Source of the DNA: Paenibacillus sp. FSL K6-3182
Lineage (GTDB): Bacteria > Bacillota > Bacilli > Paenibacillales > Paenibacillaceae
Reading direction: 5' to 3'
DNA: 64,000 bases
Assembly (NCBI RefSeq): GCF_037976325.1
Contig: NZ_CP150265.1
Location: 6,089,001 to 6,153,000 of the forward strand
Shown here: one piece after another, positions 18,184 to 26,454 of the stretch
Layout: every line of letters begins with the position of its first letter
How positions within the stretch are numbered: the stretch's first letter is position 1
Notes under the pieces: generated by a model
What the model saw: the letters and a program-made list of their open reading frames with translations, nothing else
The model's database searches: none
What the model was told of the DNA's origin: nothing
Translations under genes and position numbers: made by a program

Positions 18184-19542
18184 TCAGCCGTTTATCTTTT
18201 CTGCTTCTCTGCTTAAAGCCCATATCGCTTTATGTTTGTTTTCTGGCTTTTCCAGCCCTAAATTCTCGCGCAGCGTTTTGCCCTCATAGGCCGTTCGGAA
18301 GAGTCCGCGATTTTGCAGCTCAGGAATGACCTTATCAACAAATGTCTCCAACCCGCTGTAATAAATATGCGGCAAAATATTAAAGCCGTCCGCGCCGTTA
18401 TTTCTAATCCAGCTTTCAATGAAATCAGCCGTTTGCAATACAGAACCCGTAAACGATACATGACCATGGCCGGCTGCGCTTCGAGCAAGAAACTGCCGAA
18501 TCGTCATCTTGTCTCGTACCGCGGCATCCACCACTACCTCCTGCCGGCTTGTAATGCCTGTCGTTATCGTTCCGTACGGCTTTGCTTTATCGACTGGAAC
18601 AAGACTATCAAGCGGATATTCTGACAAATCGACTGTAAAATAGTTTGAAAGCCGCTTTAACGCTTGCTTCGTATTCAGCAGTCCGTTAAACTCATCCTCG
18701 ATATCGCGGGCTTCTGCTTCCGTATCGGCCACAATCGGACTAAGCCCTGGCATAATGATCAGCTGCTCCGGCGTCCTTCCATGCTTCTGCAATCTCCCCT
18801 TCACATCCGCATAAAACGCCTGAGCAGCGCCTAATGTTTGCTGTGCTGTAAAAATAACATCCGCTGTTTTGGCTGCCAGCTCCTTGCCGTTTTCCGAGGA
18901 GCCCGCTTGCACTAGAACCGGATATCCCTGTGGTGGCCGAGGGATGTTGAGCGGTCCTTTTACCGTGTGATATTTGCCCTTAAAGTTAATTTCATACACT
19001 TTGCTTTTGTCCAATGAGACATCTGCGGCTCTGTCATAGATCAGCGCATCCTCTTCCCAGCTATCCCAAAGCTGCTTCGTCACCTCAACAAATTCATCGC
19101 CGATTTCGTAGCGCTTTTGCACGTCTGGGTGCTCCGTCTTATTAAAGTTCTCAGCATCATCTTGCGAATGCCCCGTTACGATATTCCAAGCAGCCCGCCC
19201 TTTGCTGATATGATCCAGCGAAGCGAATTTGCGCGCTACATGGTAAGGATCGTTATAGGTTGTACTAACAGTTGCGATAAGTCCAACATGCTTAGTCAGC
19301 GCAGCAAGCCCAGAGAGAAGCGTAAATGGCTCCAATCTCCTGCCAAGTCCGGAATAGTTGTCGGCTGTAAACAATGAATCAAACAGCCCTCTTTCCGCAA
19401 TCTTTGCAATGTTCGCATAATACTCCAAATCCAAATCCTCCTTTGGATTCGAATCCGGGTGTTTCCACGCGGCAGAATGATGACCCGCTCCACGCAAAAA
19501 CACGTTAAAATGCGCCTTCTTGTCCCGCTTAATCTCGCTCAT
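18184..19542 (-). CDS. LLM-class flavin-dependent monooxygenase, NtaA/SnaA/DszA family
   Basis: 452 aa, full length. N-terminal FNVFLRGAGHHSAAWKHP, FDSLFTADNYSG, IGLIATVSTTYNDPYHVARK, FASLDHISKGRAAWNIVTG, LWDSWEEDAL, PRPPQGYPVLVQAGSSENG and C-terminal PELQNRGLFRTAYEGKTLRE are the blocks shared by this family. The enzyme is the oxygenase half of a two-component FMNH2-dependent system. It lies downstream of an FRP-type nitroreductase that could supply FMNH2, and upstream of an aldo/keto reductase. A TATAAT (19566-19571, minus) lies about 24 bases before the ATG, so it may have its own promoter beyond the repeat region. A likely role is oxidative release of sulfur from an organosulfur compound; NTA-like C-N cleavage is the main alternative. 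Confidence 0.92.
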   Translation of the reverse strand: MSEIKRDKKAHFNVFLRGAGHHSAAWKHPDSNPKEDLDLEYYANIAKIAERGLFDSLFTADNYSGLGRRLEPFTLLSGLAALTKHVGLIATVSTTYNDPYHVARKFASLDHISKGRAAWNIVTGHSQDDAENFNKTEHPDVQKRYEIGDEFVEVTKQLWDSWEEDALIYDRAADVSLDKSKVYEINFKGKYHTVKGPLNIPRPPQGYPVLVQAGSSENGKELAAKTADVIFTAQQTLGAAQAFYADVKGRLQKHGRTPEQLIIMPGLSPIVADTEAEARDIEDEFNGLLNTKQALKRLSNYFTVDLSEYPLDSLVPVDKAKPYGTITTGITSRQEVVVDAAVRDKMTIRQFLARSAAGHGHVSFTGSVLQTADFIESWIRNNGADGFNILPHIYYSGLETFVDKVIPELQNRGLFRTAYEGKTLRENLGLEKPENKHKAIWALSREAEKING

Positions 19543-19644
19543 TTGCCATCCCTCATTTTCGGTTCATTATAAAAACACTTTAAGTTCAATGTTGATTCTC
19601 AGGCTTCGTTTCTTTAACACACTTTTCGGTGCCACTTGAGTAAT

Positions 19645-19830
19645 TAACAGGAATTTCTCCTGTTCATTCAGCGGAATTCGAAGAGAAAATGGATTTAACA
19701 GGAATTTCTCCTGTTATTTTAGGCATTTTCTGATAAAACCGCTTATTTCCGCCCAATTAACAGGAACTTTTCCTGTTAATTGAGTCCTTTTTGAATAATT
19801 CGCAAAATTAGCTGGAGTTTTTCCCGTTAG
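19645..19830. repeat. Four AACAGGA-TCCTGTT hairpin repeats at 50-60 bp spacing
   Basis: Units near 19645, 19696, 19757 and 19808. The first three read TTAACAGGAAxTTxTCCTGTT; the fourth (AGCTGGAGTTTTTCCCGTTAG) is degenerate. The same family recurs at 44410-44615, so it is dispersed in the genome. The hairpins lack T-runs and are not typical terminators. Confidence 0.8.
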
Positions 19831-19875
19831 TTTAAAAAACAAGATAAGATTCCAAATAAAATGAGCCTAACTAAT

Positions 19876-19925
19876 AAAAAAAGAGACTTAGCTTATCGTC
19901 AGCTAAATCTCCGGTGGTCCGGTCG
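19876..19925 (-). promoter_or_regulatory. Conserved hairpin-AG-terminator motif, copy 1
   Basis: Minus strand: ACGA, stem CCGG, loop ACCA, stem CCGG (19911-19922), AG, then a terminator hairpin GAGATTTAGCT/AGCTAAGTCTC with seven T. It begins about 22 bases after the nitroreductase stop, so it can act as that gene's terminator or as an attenuator before the LLM and aldo/keto reductase genes. In this copy the terminator touches the small hairpin but does not fully overlap it. Confidence 0.7.
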
Positions 19926-19947
19926 TATTATATTTTATTAAACGGGC

Positions 19948-20700
19948 TCATTTCAGCTTGAACCCTTGACCTACAAGGAAGTCATGCAAATGATCACGCA
20001 GCCGATCCGAGTTAAACCTTCTTAACATTTCACGAGACCACCTTGTTTCCTGCTCTCCGCCTTTGCCTCCACCTTTGCGCGTAGCATAATACTCCCGAGT
20101 GATCGAATCGTAAGCAATAATTTCATCCTCCAACCCGCTCTGCTTATACGTTTCTTGATGATAGACAGCTGCGAGCGGCAATCTTGGACGAAGATCGGGC
20201 TCTTGATCAGGAACGCCAACGCACATGCCAAACACCGGATAGACAAGCTCAGGCAGTTCAAGCAATTCAGTTATTTCTTTAGGATTATTGCGTATTCCAC
20301 CGATATAAACGATCCCATAACCAAGCGACTCCGCAGCGATTGCCGCATTTTGAGCAGCCAGAGTCGCGTCAATCGTTCCGAGCAGAAACAGCTCCACGTT
20401 CTGACGAAGCTCTACATCCTCATGCAGCCTTGCTGCCAATCTGACTTTATTTAGATCGGCACACCAGATGAGAAACACCGGACTTTCAACTATTTGCTGC
20501 TGATTGCCGGCAAGCTTCGCAAGCTTTCGTTTCCGCTCAGAGTCCTTTACAGCAATTACGCTGTAAGCTTGGATATTGGATGAGGTGGAGGCTGCTTGCC
20601 CTGCCAATATGATTTGTTCCAAATGCTGCTCAGGAATGGGCGAGTCTTTATATTTGCGGATGGAGCGATGGTTTTTTAATAAAGCAATAACTTCGTTCAT
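19948..20700 (-). CDS. NfsA/FRP-type nitroreductase (NADPH-flavin oxidoreductase)
   Basis: 250 aa from ATG 20700, which has GAGGAGG at 7 bases. The N-terminus NHRSIRKYKDSPIP and AASTSSNIQAYSVIAV form the FMN-binding pocket; GYGIVYIGGIRNNP and FGMCVGVPDQEPDLRPRLP are FRP/NfsA-group blocks, and the C-terminus RDHLHDFLVGQGFKLK is also typical. FRP from luminous bacteria supplies FMNH2 to luciferase, a relative of the LLM enzymes next door. I infer that this protein feeds the monooxygenases of the cluster. It has its own promoter (20837-20865) and a leader with the hairpin-terminator motif (20739-20786). It is divergent from an FAD oxidoreductase. Confidence 0.93.
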   Translation of the reverse strand: MNEVIALLKNHRSIRKYKDSPIPEQHLEQIILAGQAASTSSNIQAYSVIAVKDSERKRKLAKLAGNQQQIVESPVFLIWCADLNKVRLAARLHEDVELRQNVELFLLGTIDATLAAQNAAIAAESLGYGIVYIGGIRNNPKEITELLELPELVYPVFGMCVGVPDQEPDLRPRLPLAAVYHQETYKQSGLEDEIIAYDSITREYYATRKGGGKGGEQETRWSREMLRRFNSDRLRDHLHDFLVGQGFKLK

Positions 20701-20738
20701 TGCTATACCTCCTCTACATGAATAAGTGCTCTTGAAAC

Positions 20739-20786
20739 AAAAAAACCGAAGACACAGATCAACTGTTGTCTCCGGTTTTCCGGTAG
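20739..20786 (-). promoter_or_regulatory. Conserved hairpin-AG-terminator motif, copy 2 (nitroreductase leader)
   Basis: Minus strand: CTA, stem CCGG, loop AAAA, stem CCGG (20772-20783), AG, then CCGGAGACA/TGTCTTCGG with seven T. The second CCGG is shared by the small hairpin and the terminator, so the two structures exclude each other. It lies between a clear promoter and the ATG, the layout of a transcription attenuator. Confidence 0.78.
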
Positions 20787-20836
20787 AACTATAATTCCGA
20801 TTATTCAAACTGTTTTAGTGCGAAAAATGTACTGAA

Positions 20837-20865
20837 AATTTATCACGTAATAAATCTTTTGTCAA
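20837..20865 (-). promoter_or_regulatory. Promoter of the nitroreductase gene
   Basis: -35 TTGACA (20860-20865), 17-bp spacer, extended -10 TGATAAATT (hexamer 20837-20842). The predicted start is near 20830. An element TTCCGATTATTCA (20795-20807, plus strand) lies about 25-35 bases downstream of the start and recurs at the two other promoters of this type. Confidence 0.82.
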
Positions 20866-20917
20866 TCATCATTGTTGTTCGCAATACGATCTATCGTACC
20901 TTTTAGAAAAAAGTGTA

Positions 20918-20945
20918 TTGCAAAACATATTATTCTTAGTATAAT
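20918..20945 (+). promoter_or_regulatory. Promoter of the FAD oxidoreductase gene
   Basis: -35 TTGCAA (20918-20923), 16-bp spacer, -10 TATAAT (20940-20945). GCAATAC at 20881 and GTATTGC at 20915 form an inverted repeat upstream of and across the -35, and TACGATCTATCGTA (20885-20898) is a second palindrome. Either could be an operator. Confidence 0.75.
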
Positions 20946-20987
20946 ACTCGGCATAAAATCAAAACAACTCAAATGGAGGTGATATCT

Positions 20988-22112
20988 GTGGTTGATCTCA
21001 TCATTATTGGCGCCGGCCCCTACGGAATTTCACTTGCCGCTCATGCAGCCGCAAGCAAAATGTCCTATGTCCTTCTGGGCAAACCTATGTTTTTCTGGAA
21101 GGAGCAAATGCCGCAAAATATGTTCATTCGCACCCATCCCCGCTACATCAGTCTCTCCGATAAGAATGATGAATTCACCATTGAACGATTTAGCTGCGAA
21201 ACCGGCATAGAACTGCAGCCCCCCTTTCCTCGTCCTCATTTTGTTGATTATGCCTTATGGTTTGCCAAACAAACCGATATCTCCTTCACTTCGGAGCACG
21301 TATCAGAGCTTCATTATTCATCCTCAGGCTTCAGCGTGATCACTCACGAATGTAAGCAATATCAAGCCAAACATGTGGTCATAGCTACAGGTTTGCAGCA
21401 TTATAGCTACATCCCTCCAGTACTAAGCACATTGCCGCCTCAGCTTATTTCTCACACCTTCGCTCATCGTGATTTTAAGCCCTACGCAAACAAGAAGATA
21501 GCTGTTATCGGCAGCGGCCAAAGCGCTTGGGAAGCTGCCGCACTGCTTCATATGGCTGGAAGCGAGGTTGAGCTTTTGTTCCGGCGTGACGCCGTTCAGT
21601 ATGCAAGCGAGGATAATGTCGAATCTGGCCAGAAGCTTATTGACTCCGCTGAACAGTTCTATCTACAGTCCGACCAGCTCAAGGCGGAGCGGCGAAATAC
21701 ACCGCGTCAAAGCAGTGTTGCTCCTTTCTTAAAGCCCTACGTAGAAGGGAAAGTGACGATGACTTGCGGCGCAGCCATTGCACATGCAGAAGCTACGATT
21801 GATGGCAAGGTGCTGCTTCAGCTTGGAAACAATGAAACTCGCCTCGTCGATCATGTTATTGCCGCTACCGGCTATCAGATCAATCTTGACCAAGTTCCTT
21901 TTCTGCCGCCCCATGTATTGCAGCATATCGAGCGAGAGCCTAATTCTAATGCAAAATTCCCTCTGCTAAACGCTCAATTTGAAAGCAGCATACCTGGACT
22001 TTACTTTGCCGGCCCACTAGCGACCTTTACTCATGGTCCCGCTTTCGGCTTCGTTGCAGGCTTGCGCCAAGCATGCCGATCCATTATTCCTCATATCCAG
22101 CAGCATACGTAA
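20988..22112 (+). CDS. FAD-dependent NAD(P)H oxidoreductase / monooxygenase-like protein
   Basis: 374 aa from GTG 20988, which has GGAGG at 8 bases; the ATG at 20973 overlaps that ribosome-binding site and is unlikely. The N-terminal dinucleotide fold VDLIIIGAGPYGISLAAHA binds FAD. A second fold, IAVIGSGQSAWEAAALLH (about residues 165-182), should bind NADPH. HVIAATGYQINLDQVPFLP is the ATG-type linker of flavin monooxygenases, and GLYFAGPLATFTHGPAFGF is the C-terminal FAD contact. The layout resembles lysine/ornithine N-hydroxylase and Baeyer-Villiger-like proteins (Pyr_redox_3). The substrate is unknown. It is divergent from the nitroreductase, so a shared regulator in the 286-bp gap is possible. 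Confidence 0.85.
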   Translation: MVDLIIIGAGPYGISLAAHAAASKMSYVLLGKPMFFWKEQMPQNMFIRTHPRYISLSDKNDEFTIERFSCETGIELQPPFPRPHFVDYALWFAKQTDISFTSEHVSELHYSSSGFSVITHECKQYQAKHVVIATGLQHYSYIPPVLSTLPPQLISHTFAHRDFKPYANKKIAVIGSGQSAWEAAALLHMAGSEVELLFRRDAVQYASEDNVESGQKLIDSAEQFYLQSDQLKAERRNTPRQSSVAPFLKPYVEGKVTMTCGAAIAHAEATIDGKVLLQLGNNETRLVDHVIAATGYQINLDQVPFLPPHVLQHIEREPNSNAKFPLLNAQFESSIPGLYFAGPLATFTHGPAFGFVAGLRQACRSIIPHIQQHT

Positions 22113-22119
22113 TAAAGCC

Positions 22120-22150
22120 GGAGCAAATGAATGCAACATTCACTTGCTCC
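22120..22150 (+). terminator. Hairpin terminator of the FAD oxidoreductase gene
   Basis: GGAGCAAnnGAATG / CATTCnnTTGCTCC hairpin 7 bases after the stop codon. The following pyrimidine run is mixed rather than pure T. Confidence 0.65.
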
Positions 22151-22202
22151 TTCGCTTTCCTTCCTTAACCCATTCCAATCCGCTTAAATGAACAGCACAA
22201 AA

Positions 22203-22233
22203 CAAAGGGGCCGCATTTTACGCTGCACCTTTG
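22203..22233 (-). terminator. Rho-independent terminator of the LLM/binding-protein operon
   Basis: Minus-strand stem CAAAGGnGCnGC/GCnGCnCCTTTG followed by TTTTG, about 15 bases after the binding-protein stop. Confidence 0.7.
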
Positions 22234-22248
22234 CTCTGGCTCTCTAAT

Positions 22249-23634
22249 CTACTTTTCTCCTATTGTCGTTCGGAGCGTTTCAACATCTTTATTGATGGCC
22301 TCCGTTGCTTTGCGAATTGCAGAGTTCACATCCAACCCGTTGATGGCTAAATCCTCTGCCGCCTCTGTCAATCTTGTCGTTATTTCCAGTTCGTAGGGAT
22401 GAACGTAATGCTCCTGCAGCGGCTCGCCAATAAACACATTTTGCACCGTTTTACCCTGCAGCACTGGAATGTCCAGCCCATATTCCTTCTCCAGCTCTGG
22501 ATTAATAACAGCCGGAACCCGGCCATTTCTAGATAATATCCGCTGGCCCTCATCCGATAAAATTTCAGCAATGACTTGGAAAGCTTCATCCTTATGCTTG
22601 CTCTGGCTGTTCACCGAAAGCGAATGAATTTGTGCTTCCCTTGTTTTGCCCAGCTGGTCGCTAAAGTTTGGTGCCGGAGCGAAATCCCAATTAAACTCAA
22701 CACCCTGCTGACGCAGCTCCTCCAGCGGACCGATCATATTTGCCAGCCAAGTCACCCGCATGCCGATAATTTGATCCTTCATAAATTGATCGCGTCCCCA
22801 GTTCCATGTATGGTCTGGCGTTACGTAACCAGGAATTTCAAAGATGCGCTTGTTAAGCTCAAACACGCGCAGCCAGTCGGGCGTATCGAGTGCAGCATTT
22901 CCGGTATCATGATCGACATACGGCAGTCCCAGCCCTTTGGCTAGCCCCGTTAGGTTATCAACCGATAGACCGATATACTGCACGCCATTCTCCGTACGAG
23001 TCAGCTTTGCAGCAATATCCAGCACCTCATCCCAGGTCAGCTGTTTTTCTGTAGGATACGGAACACCAAACTTATCAAAAATATCTTTATTATAGTAGAG
23101 GATATGCTGATTGGAGTTAAACGGAATCGCATAGATTTCGCCTCCCTTGTCTTTCGTTATATCTTTGATGTAGTCATACAAAATCGGTTTGATCCGGCTC
23201 TCATCAAAATGATGGCGTTTAATCAGCTCTCTCAAATCCTCATAGGCGCCCGTTCGAATAATGCGCTGATGGGACGAAGAGGAGGAATAAATAATGTCTG
23301 GAACATGTGTGGAAAGCACTTCTTCATTTGTAGTTGTTGCCGCAGGCGTTATTCTTTCGATTGTTACATTTGGATATTTTTTCTTAATCGGGTCCGCGAT
23401 AAGCGTATTAAATTCCACGTCTGGAAAAGTACCGCTCGTGCTGAAAAGGGTTAACGTGAGCGGCTCGTCGCCAAGCTTTTTGAAGTCCGCTTCTTCCGCT
23501 ACGGCTGCGTTCGTTTCTTGCTGCTTATTTGCATTGCTCCCAGCCTTATTGGCCGGTGTATTATCCTTACTGGCACAAGCCCCCAATAAAGCTAACAACA
23601 TTAAAATAACTACGCCTATTGTAAGTTTTTTCAT
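22249..23634 (-). CDS. ABC solute-binding lipoprotein, extracellular family 1 (copy A)
   Basis: 461 aa. Signal peptide with lipobox LLGACAS (Cys at about residue 20), a Ser/Asn/Gln-rich tether, then a periplasmic-binding fold of family 1: LTLTLFSTSGTFPDVEFN, YYNKDIFDKFGVPYPTEKQLTWDEV, WLANMIGPLEELRQQGVEFNW and the C-terminal LAINGLDVNSAIRKATEAIN. It closely matches the second copy at 25056-26426, from which it is separated by one LLM monooxygenase. Family-1 proteins usually bind sugars or oligosaccharides, but here two copies alternate with monooxygenase genes and have no permease beside them. They may dock on the sugar-type permeases encoded further upstream (29305-37347). It is the last gene of the operon. 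Confidence 0.92.
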   Translation of the reverse strand: MKKLTIGVVILMLLALLGACASKDNTPANKAGSNANKQQETNAAVAEEADFKKLGDEPLTLTLFSTSGTFPDVEFNTLIADPIKKKYPNVTIERITPAATTTNEEVLSTHVPDIIYSSSSSHQRIIRTGAYEDLRELIKRHHFDESRIKPILYDYIKDITKDKGGEIYAIPFNSNQHILYYNKDIFDKFGVPYPTEKQLTWDEVLDIAAKLTRTENGVQYIGLSVDNLTGLAKGLGLPYVDHDTGNAALDTPDWLRVFELNKRIFEIPGYVTPDHTWNWGRDQFMKDQIIGMRVTWLANMIGPLEELRQQGVEFNWDFAPAPNFSDQLGKTREAQIHSLSVNSQSKHKDEAFQVIAEILSDEGQRILSRNGRVPAVINPELEKEYGLDIPVLQGKTVQNVFIGEPLQEHYVHPYELEITTRLTEAAEDLAINGLDVNSAIRKATEAINKDVETLRTTIGEK

Positions 23635-23707
23635 GATTATACTCTCTCTCCTCTATCATGAGGTACAGCTGTGTCGTTTAATAGCCAACAAGCTCTCACC
23701 TAGTCTT

Positions 23708-25030
23708 TTAAAGTACAGCTTTGCTCTCATAACGAATATTCGCCGGCCGCTTCAATCCAAGTTGCTCTCGCAAGCTCGTTCCCGAATATTCCGTCCGAAA
23801 CAATCCGCGATTTTGCAGCTCTGGAATCACCTTATCTACAAATTGCGTAAGGCCGCTCGGAAAAATCTGTGGCATAACATTGAACCCATCAGCAGCCCCG
23901 TTAACAAACCAATTTTCAATCACATCTGCAAGCTGAAGAGGTGTACCTGTAAACGTAAAATGCCCTCTGGCTCCTGCTAGGCGATTAATCAATTGCTTCA
24001 GCGTTAACTGCTCATGGCGGACGAGATCCAGTATGAGCTGATGCCTGCTTTTGTTGCCATTAACCTCATCCGTTTCACGCACACCCTCCAATGAAAGCGG
24101 CTCATCAAGCGGATACTCGGATAAATCAATGCCTAATCGCTCCGATAGCTGTTTAATTGCACCATCTTTATTTACATAATTGAATAATTCGCTCTCGATT
24201 TCTCTCGCTTCCTCCACCGTGTCTGCCAATATCGGGCTAATACCCGGCAAAATCTTCAGCTGGTCGGCCTCTCTTCCATACTTCGGCAGTCTTGATTTTA
24301 CATCCTTATAAAACTGCTGAGCACTTTCAATGCTTTGATGCGCGGTAAAAATAACTTCCGCTACCTTTGCCGCAAATTCCTTGCCGCTCTCCGAGGAACC
24401 CGCCTGCACCAGCACAGGATAACCCTGCGGCGGCCTTGCGATATTTAGAGGTCCCTTCACCGAATAGTATTTTCCTTTAAAATCAATCGTATGGACTTTG
24501 TCCTTATGGACGCGAGTTCCTAACGTTTTATCATTAATGACCGCCTCATCCTCCCAGCTGTCCCACAGCTGCTTGGCGATTTCTACGAATTCATCTGCTT
24601 CCTCGTAACGCAGCGCATGATCGGGATGATCCTCCCTCCCGAAATTATGTGCGGCTGATCCAGCCCCCGTAACGATATTCCAGCCCGCTCTCCCTTTGCT
24701 TATGTGGTCTAGGGAGGCAAACTTTCGCGCCACATGAAAAGGTTCATTATACGTAGTGCCAACCGTAGCAATTAAACCGATATGCTTCGTCCTGCTTGCC
24801 AGCGCAGCCAGCTCCGTGAATGGCTCGAGCTTATTGGAGCGTCCGATATATCCATCAGCCAGAAATACGGAATCCATTAGTCCTCTTTCAGCCGTCTGAA
24901 CAATTTGCAGCACATGCTCGAAATCAAGGTTGCGGCTCGGCTCCGCCTCCGGCAGCCGCCATGAAGCTTCATGATGGCCGGTCCCGAACAAAAAGGCGTT
25001 GAGGTTTAATTTGCGCTCCGATTCTCCCAT
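23708..25030 (-). CDS. LLM-class flavin-dependent monooxygenase, NtaA/SnaA/DszA family
   Basis: 440 aa from ATG 25030, which has AGGGG at 7 bases; an ATG 18 bases upstream is weaker. Family blocks: LNLNAFLFGTGHHEASWRLP, LMDSVFLADGYIGRS, KHIGLIATVGTTYNEPFHVARK, FASLDHISKGRAGWNIVTG, LWDSWEDEAV, ARPPQGYPVLVQAGSSESG and LAGARGHFTFTGTPLQLAD. It is most like the gene at 27771-29105 (same HHEASWR and LAGARGHFTFTGTP blocks). It lies between the two binding-protein genes with 25-base spacing, clearly in one operon. The substrate is unknown. Confidence 0.92.
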   Translation of the reverse strand: MGESERKLNLNAFLFGTGHHEASWRLPEAEPSRNLDFEHVLQIVQTAERGLMDSVFLADGYIGRSNKLEPFTELAALASRTKHIGLIATVGTTYNEPFHVARKFASLDHISKGRAGWNIVTGAGSAAHNFGREDHPDHALRYEEADEFVEIAKQLWDSWEDEAVINDKTLGTRVHKDKVHTIDFKGKYYSVKGPLNIARPPQGYPVLVQAGSSESGKEFAAKVAEVIFTAHQSIESAQQFYKDVKSRLPKYGREADQLKILPGISPILADTVEEAREIESELFNYVNKDGAIKQLSERLGIDLSEYPLDEPLSLEGVRETDEVNGNKSRHQLILDLVRHEQLTLKQLINRLAGARGHFTFTGTPLQLADVIENWFVNGAADGFNVMPQIFPSGLTQFVDKVIPELQNRGLFRTEYSGTSLREQLGLKRPANIRYESKAVL

Positions 25031-25055
25031 ATTTAATCCCCTCTCCATCGTCTGC

Positions 25056-26426
25056 TTATTGACCGATCGTCGTTTTTAAAGTCTCTACATCTTTATTAAT
25101 CGCGTCCGTAGCTTTGCGTATAGCCGAGTTAACATCTAGACCATGGATAGCAAGATCCTCTGCTGCTTCGGTAAGCCGTATCGTAATGCTCGACTCATAA
25201 GGATGAATGAAATGCTCTTGAATGGGCTTCCCAATAAAAACATTCTGAACGGTTTTGCCTTGTAGAACCGGTATTTCTAAGCCGTAGTCCTTCTCCAGTT
25301 CCGGATTGATAATAGCTGGAACACGTCCGTTCTTAGCAATAATCCGCTGCCCCTCATCTGATAAAATTTCCGCGATCACTTGAAACGCCTCATCTTGATG
25401 CGGGCTTTGGCTGTTGATCGCAATAGAGTGGATTTGCGCTTCTCTTGTATTGCCAAGCTGATCGCTGAAGTTTGGCGCTGGCGCGATATCCCAGTTGAAC
25501 TCCACACCTTGTTGGCGCAGCTCCTCAAGCGGACCAACCATATTGGCAAGCCAAGATACCCGAATGGCTATGTTTTGATCCTTCATGAAATGGTCACGAG
25601 TCCAGTTCCATGTGCCGTCTTGAGCTACATAACCCGGTATTTCAAAAATCTTCTTCTGCAGCTCGAATACACGAAGCCATTCCGGCGTATCGAGCGCAGC
25701 CTGCCCCGTCTCGCGGTTCAAGTAAGGAATGCCCAGCGATTTACCCAAACCAGTTAAATTGTCTACAACAAGCCCGATATATTGAATGCCGTTTTCTGTT
25801 CTGGTCAGCTTCGTGCCAAGCTCGACCGCTTCGTCCCATGTCAACTGCTTCTCGGTTGGATAAGGAACGCCGAATTTATCAAAAATATCTTTGTTATAAT
25901 ACAAAACATGCTGATTGATATTGAAAGGAAGCGCGAGAACTGCATCTCCTTTGCCCTTCGTTATGTCCTTGATATAGTCGTAGCCAATCGGTTTAAGACG
26001 GCTCTCGTCAAAATGATGTTTTTTGATTAATTCTCTTAAATCCTGATATACACCCGTCCGAATAACTCGCTGCTGCACACTGCCAAATATAATGTCCGGC
26101 ACATGTGTGGACAGCACTTCCTCCGGAGTAGTCGTCGCGGCCGGCGTAATTCGTTCAATGGTTACGTTCGGATACTTCGCATGAATGGGACCTGCAATCA
26201 TCGCTTCGAATTCCACGTCCGTAAAGGTAGCGCCAGTGGAATAAAACGATAATTTCAGCGGCTCATCCCCAAGCTTCTTGAAATCAGCCGTTTCGGTCGC
26301 ACTGTTCGTTGCATCCTTCTTGCCCGATGCATCATTCTGCTTTGCAGGTGCGTTATTGTCTCCCCCGCATGCAGAGATCGATGCAGCAAGTACAAATATG
26401 ACAATAATAACCCCTAGTTTCTTCAT
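25056..26426 (-). CDS. ABC solute-binding lipoprotein, extracellular family 1 (copy B)
   Basis: 456 aa from ATG 26426 (AGAGG at 7-8 bases). Lipobox SISACGG with Cys at about residue 20, then an Asn/Lys/Ala-rich tether. Most of the mature protein can be aligned by eye to copy A (22249-23634), including YNKDIFDKFGVPYPTEKQL, WLANMVGPLEELRQQ and IPVLQGKTVQNVFIG. The pair probably arose by duplication together with the neighbouring LLM genes and may bind related compounds. No ATPase or permease is in this part of the operon. Confidence 0.92.
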   Translation of the reverse strand: MKKLGVIIVIFVLAASISACGGDNNAPAKQNDASGKKDATNSATETADFKKLGDEPLKLSFYSTGATFTDVEFEAMIAGPIHAKYPNVTIERITPAATTTPEEVLSTHVPDIIFGSVQQRVIRTGVYQDLRELIKKHHFDESRLKPIGYDYIKDITKGKGDAVLALPFNINQHVLYYNKDIFDKFGVPYPTEKQLTWDEAVELGTKLTRTENGIQYIGLVVDNLTGLGKSLGIPYLNRETGQAALDTPEWLRVFELQKKIFEIPGYVAQDGTWNWTRDHFMKDQNIAIRVSWLANMVGPLEELRQQGVEFNWDIAPAPNFSDQLGNTREAQIHSIAINSQSPHQDEAFQVIAEILSDEGQRIIAKNGRVPAIINPELEKDYGLEIPVLQGKTVQNVFIGKPIQEHFIHPYESSITIRLTEAAEDLAIHGLDVNSAIRKATDAINKDVETLKTTIGQ

Positions 26427-26454
26427 CCTATACCCTCTCATTTCTATTATTTAT

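Larger units (their letters stand above)
19543..19947. other. Intergenic region: hairpin repeats plus leader-type motif
   Basis: No gene is visible. From right to left on the minus strand it contains a motif copy with terminator (19876-19925), four AACAGGA/TCCTGTT hairpins (19645-19830) and a possible TATAAT before the LLM gene. Confidence 0.75.

Noticed and set aside
19645..19830. Rho-independent terminators at the AACAGGA hairpins
   Set aside because: The hairpins are regular but lack T-runs on either strand and occur in tandem, so they are better called repeats.
20739..20830. SAM (S-box), T-box or other known riboswitch in the leaders
   Set aside because: The leaders are only 50-110 bases, lack the S-box GGAGGGA...GCAACC core and lack the T-box AGGGTGGNACCGCG sequence. 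The conserved part is the short hairpin plus terminator.
23294..23980. 228-codon plus-strand frame spanning the end of an LLM gene and the start of a binding-protein gene
   Set aside because: Runs antisense across two well-supported genes and their spacer; no ribosome-binding site and mixed composition.
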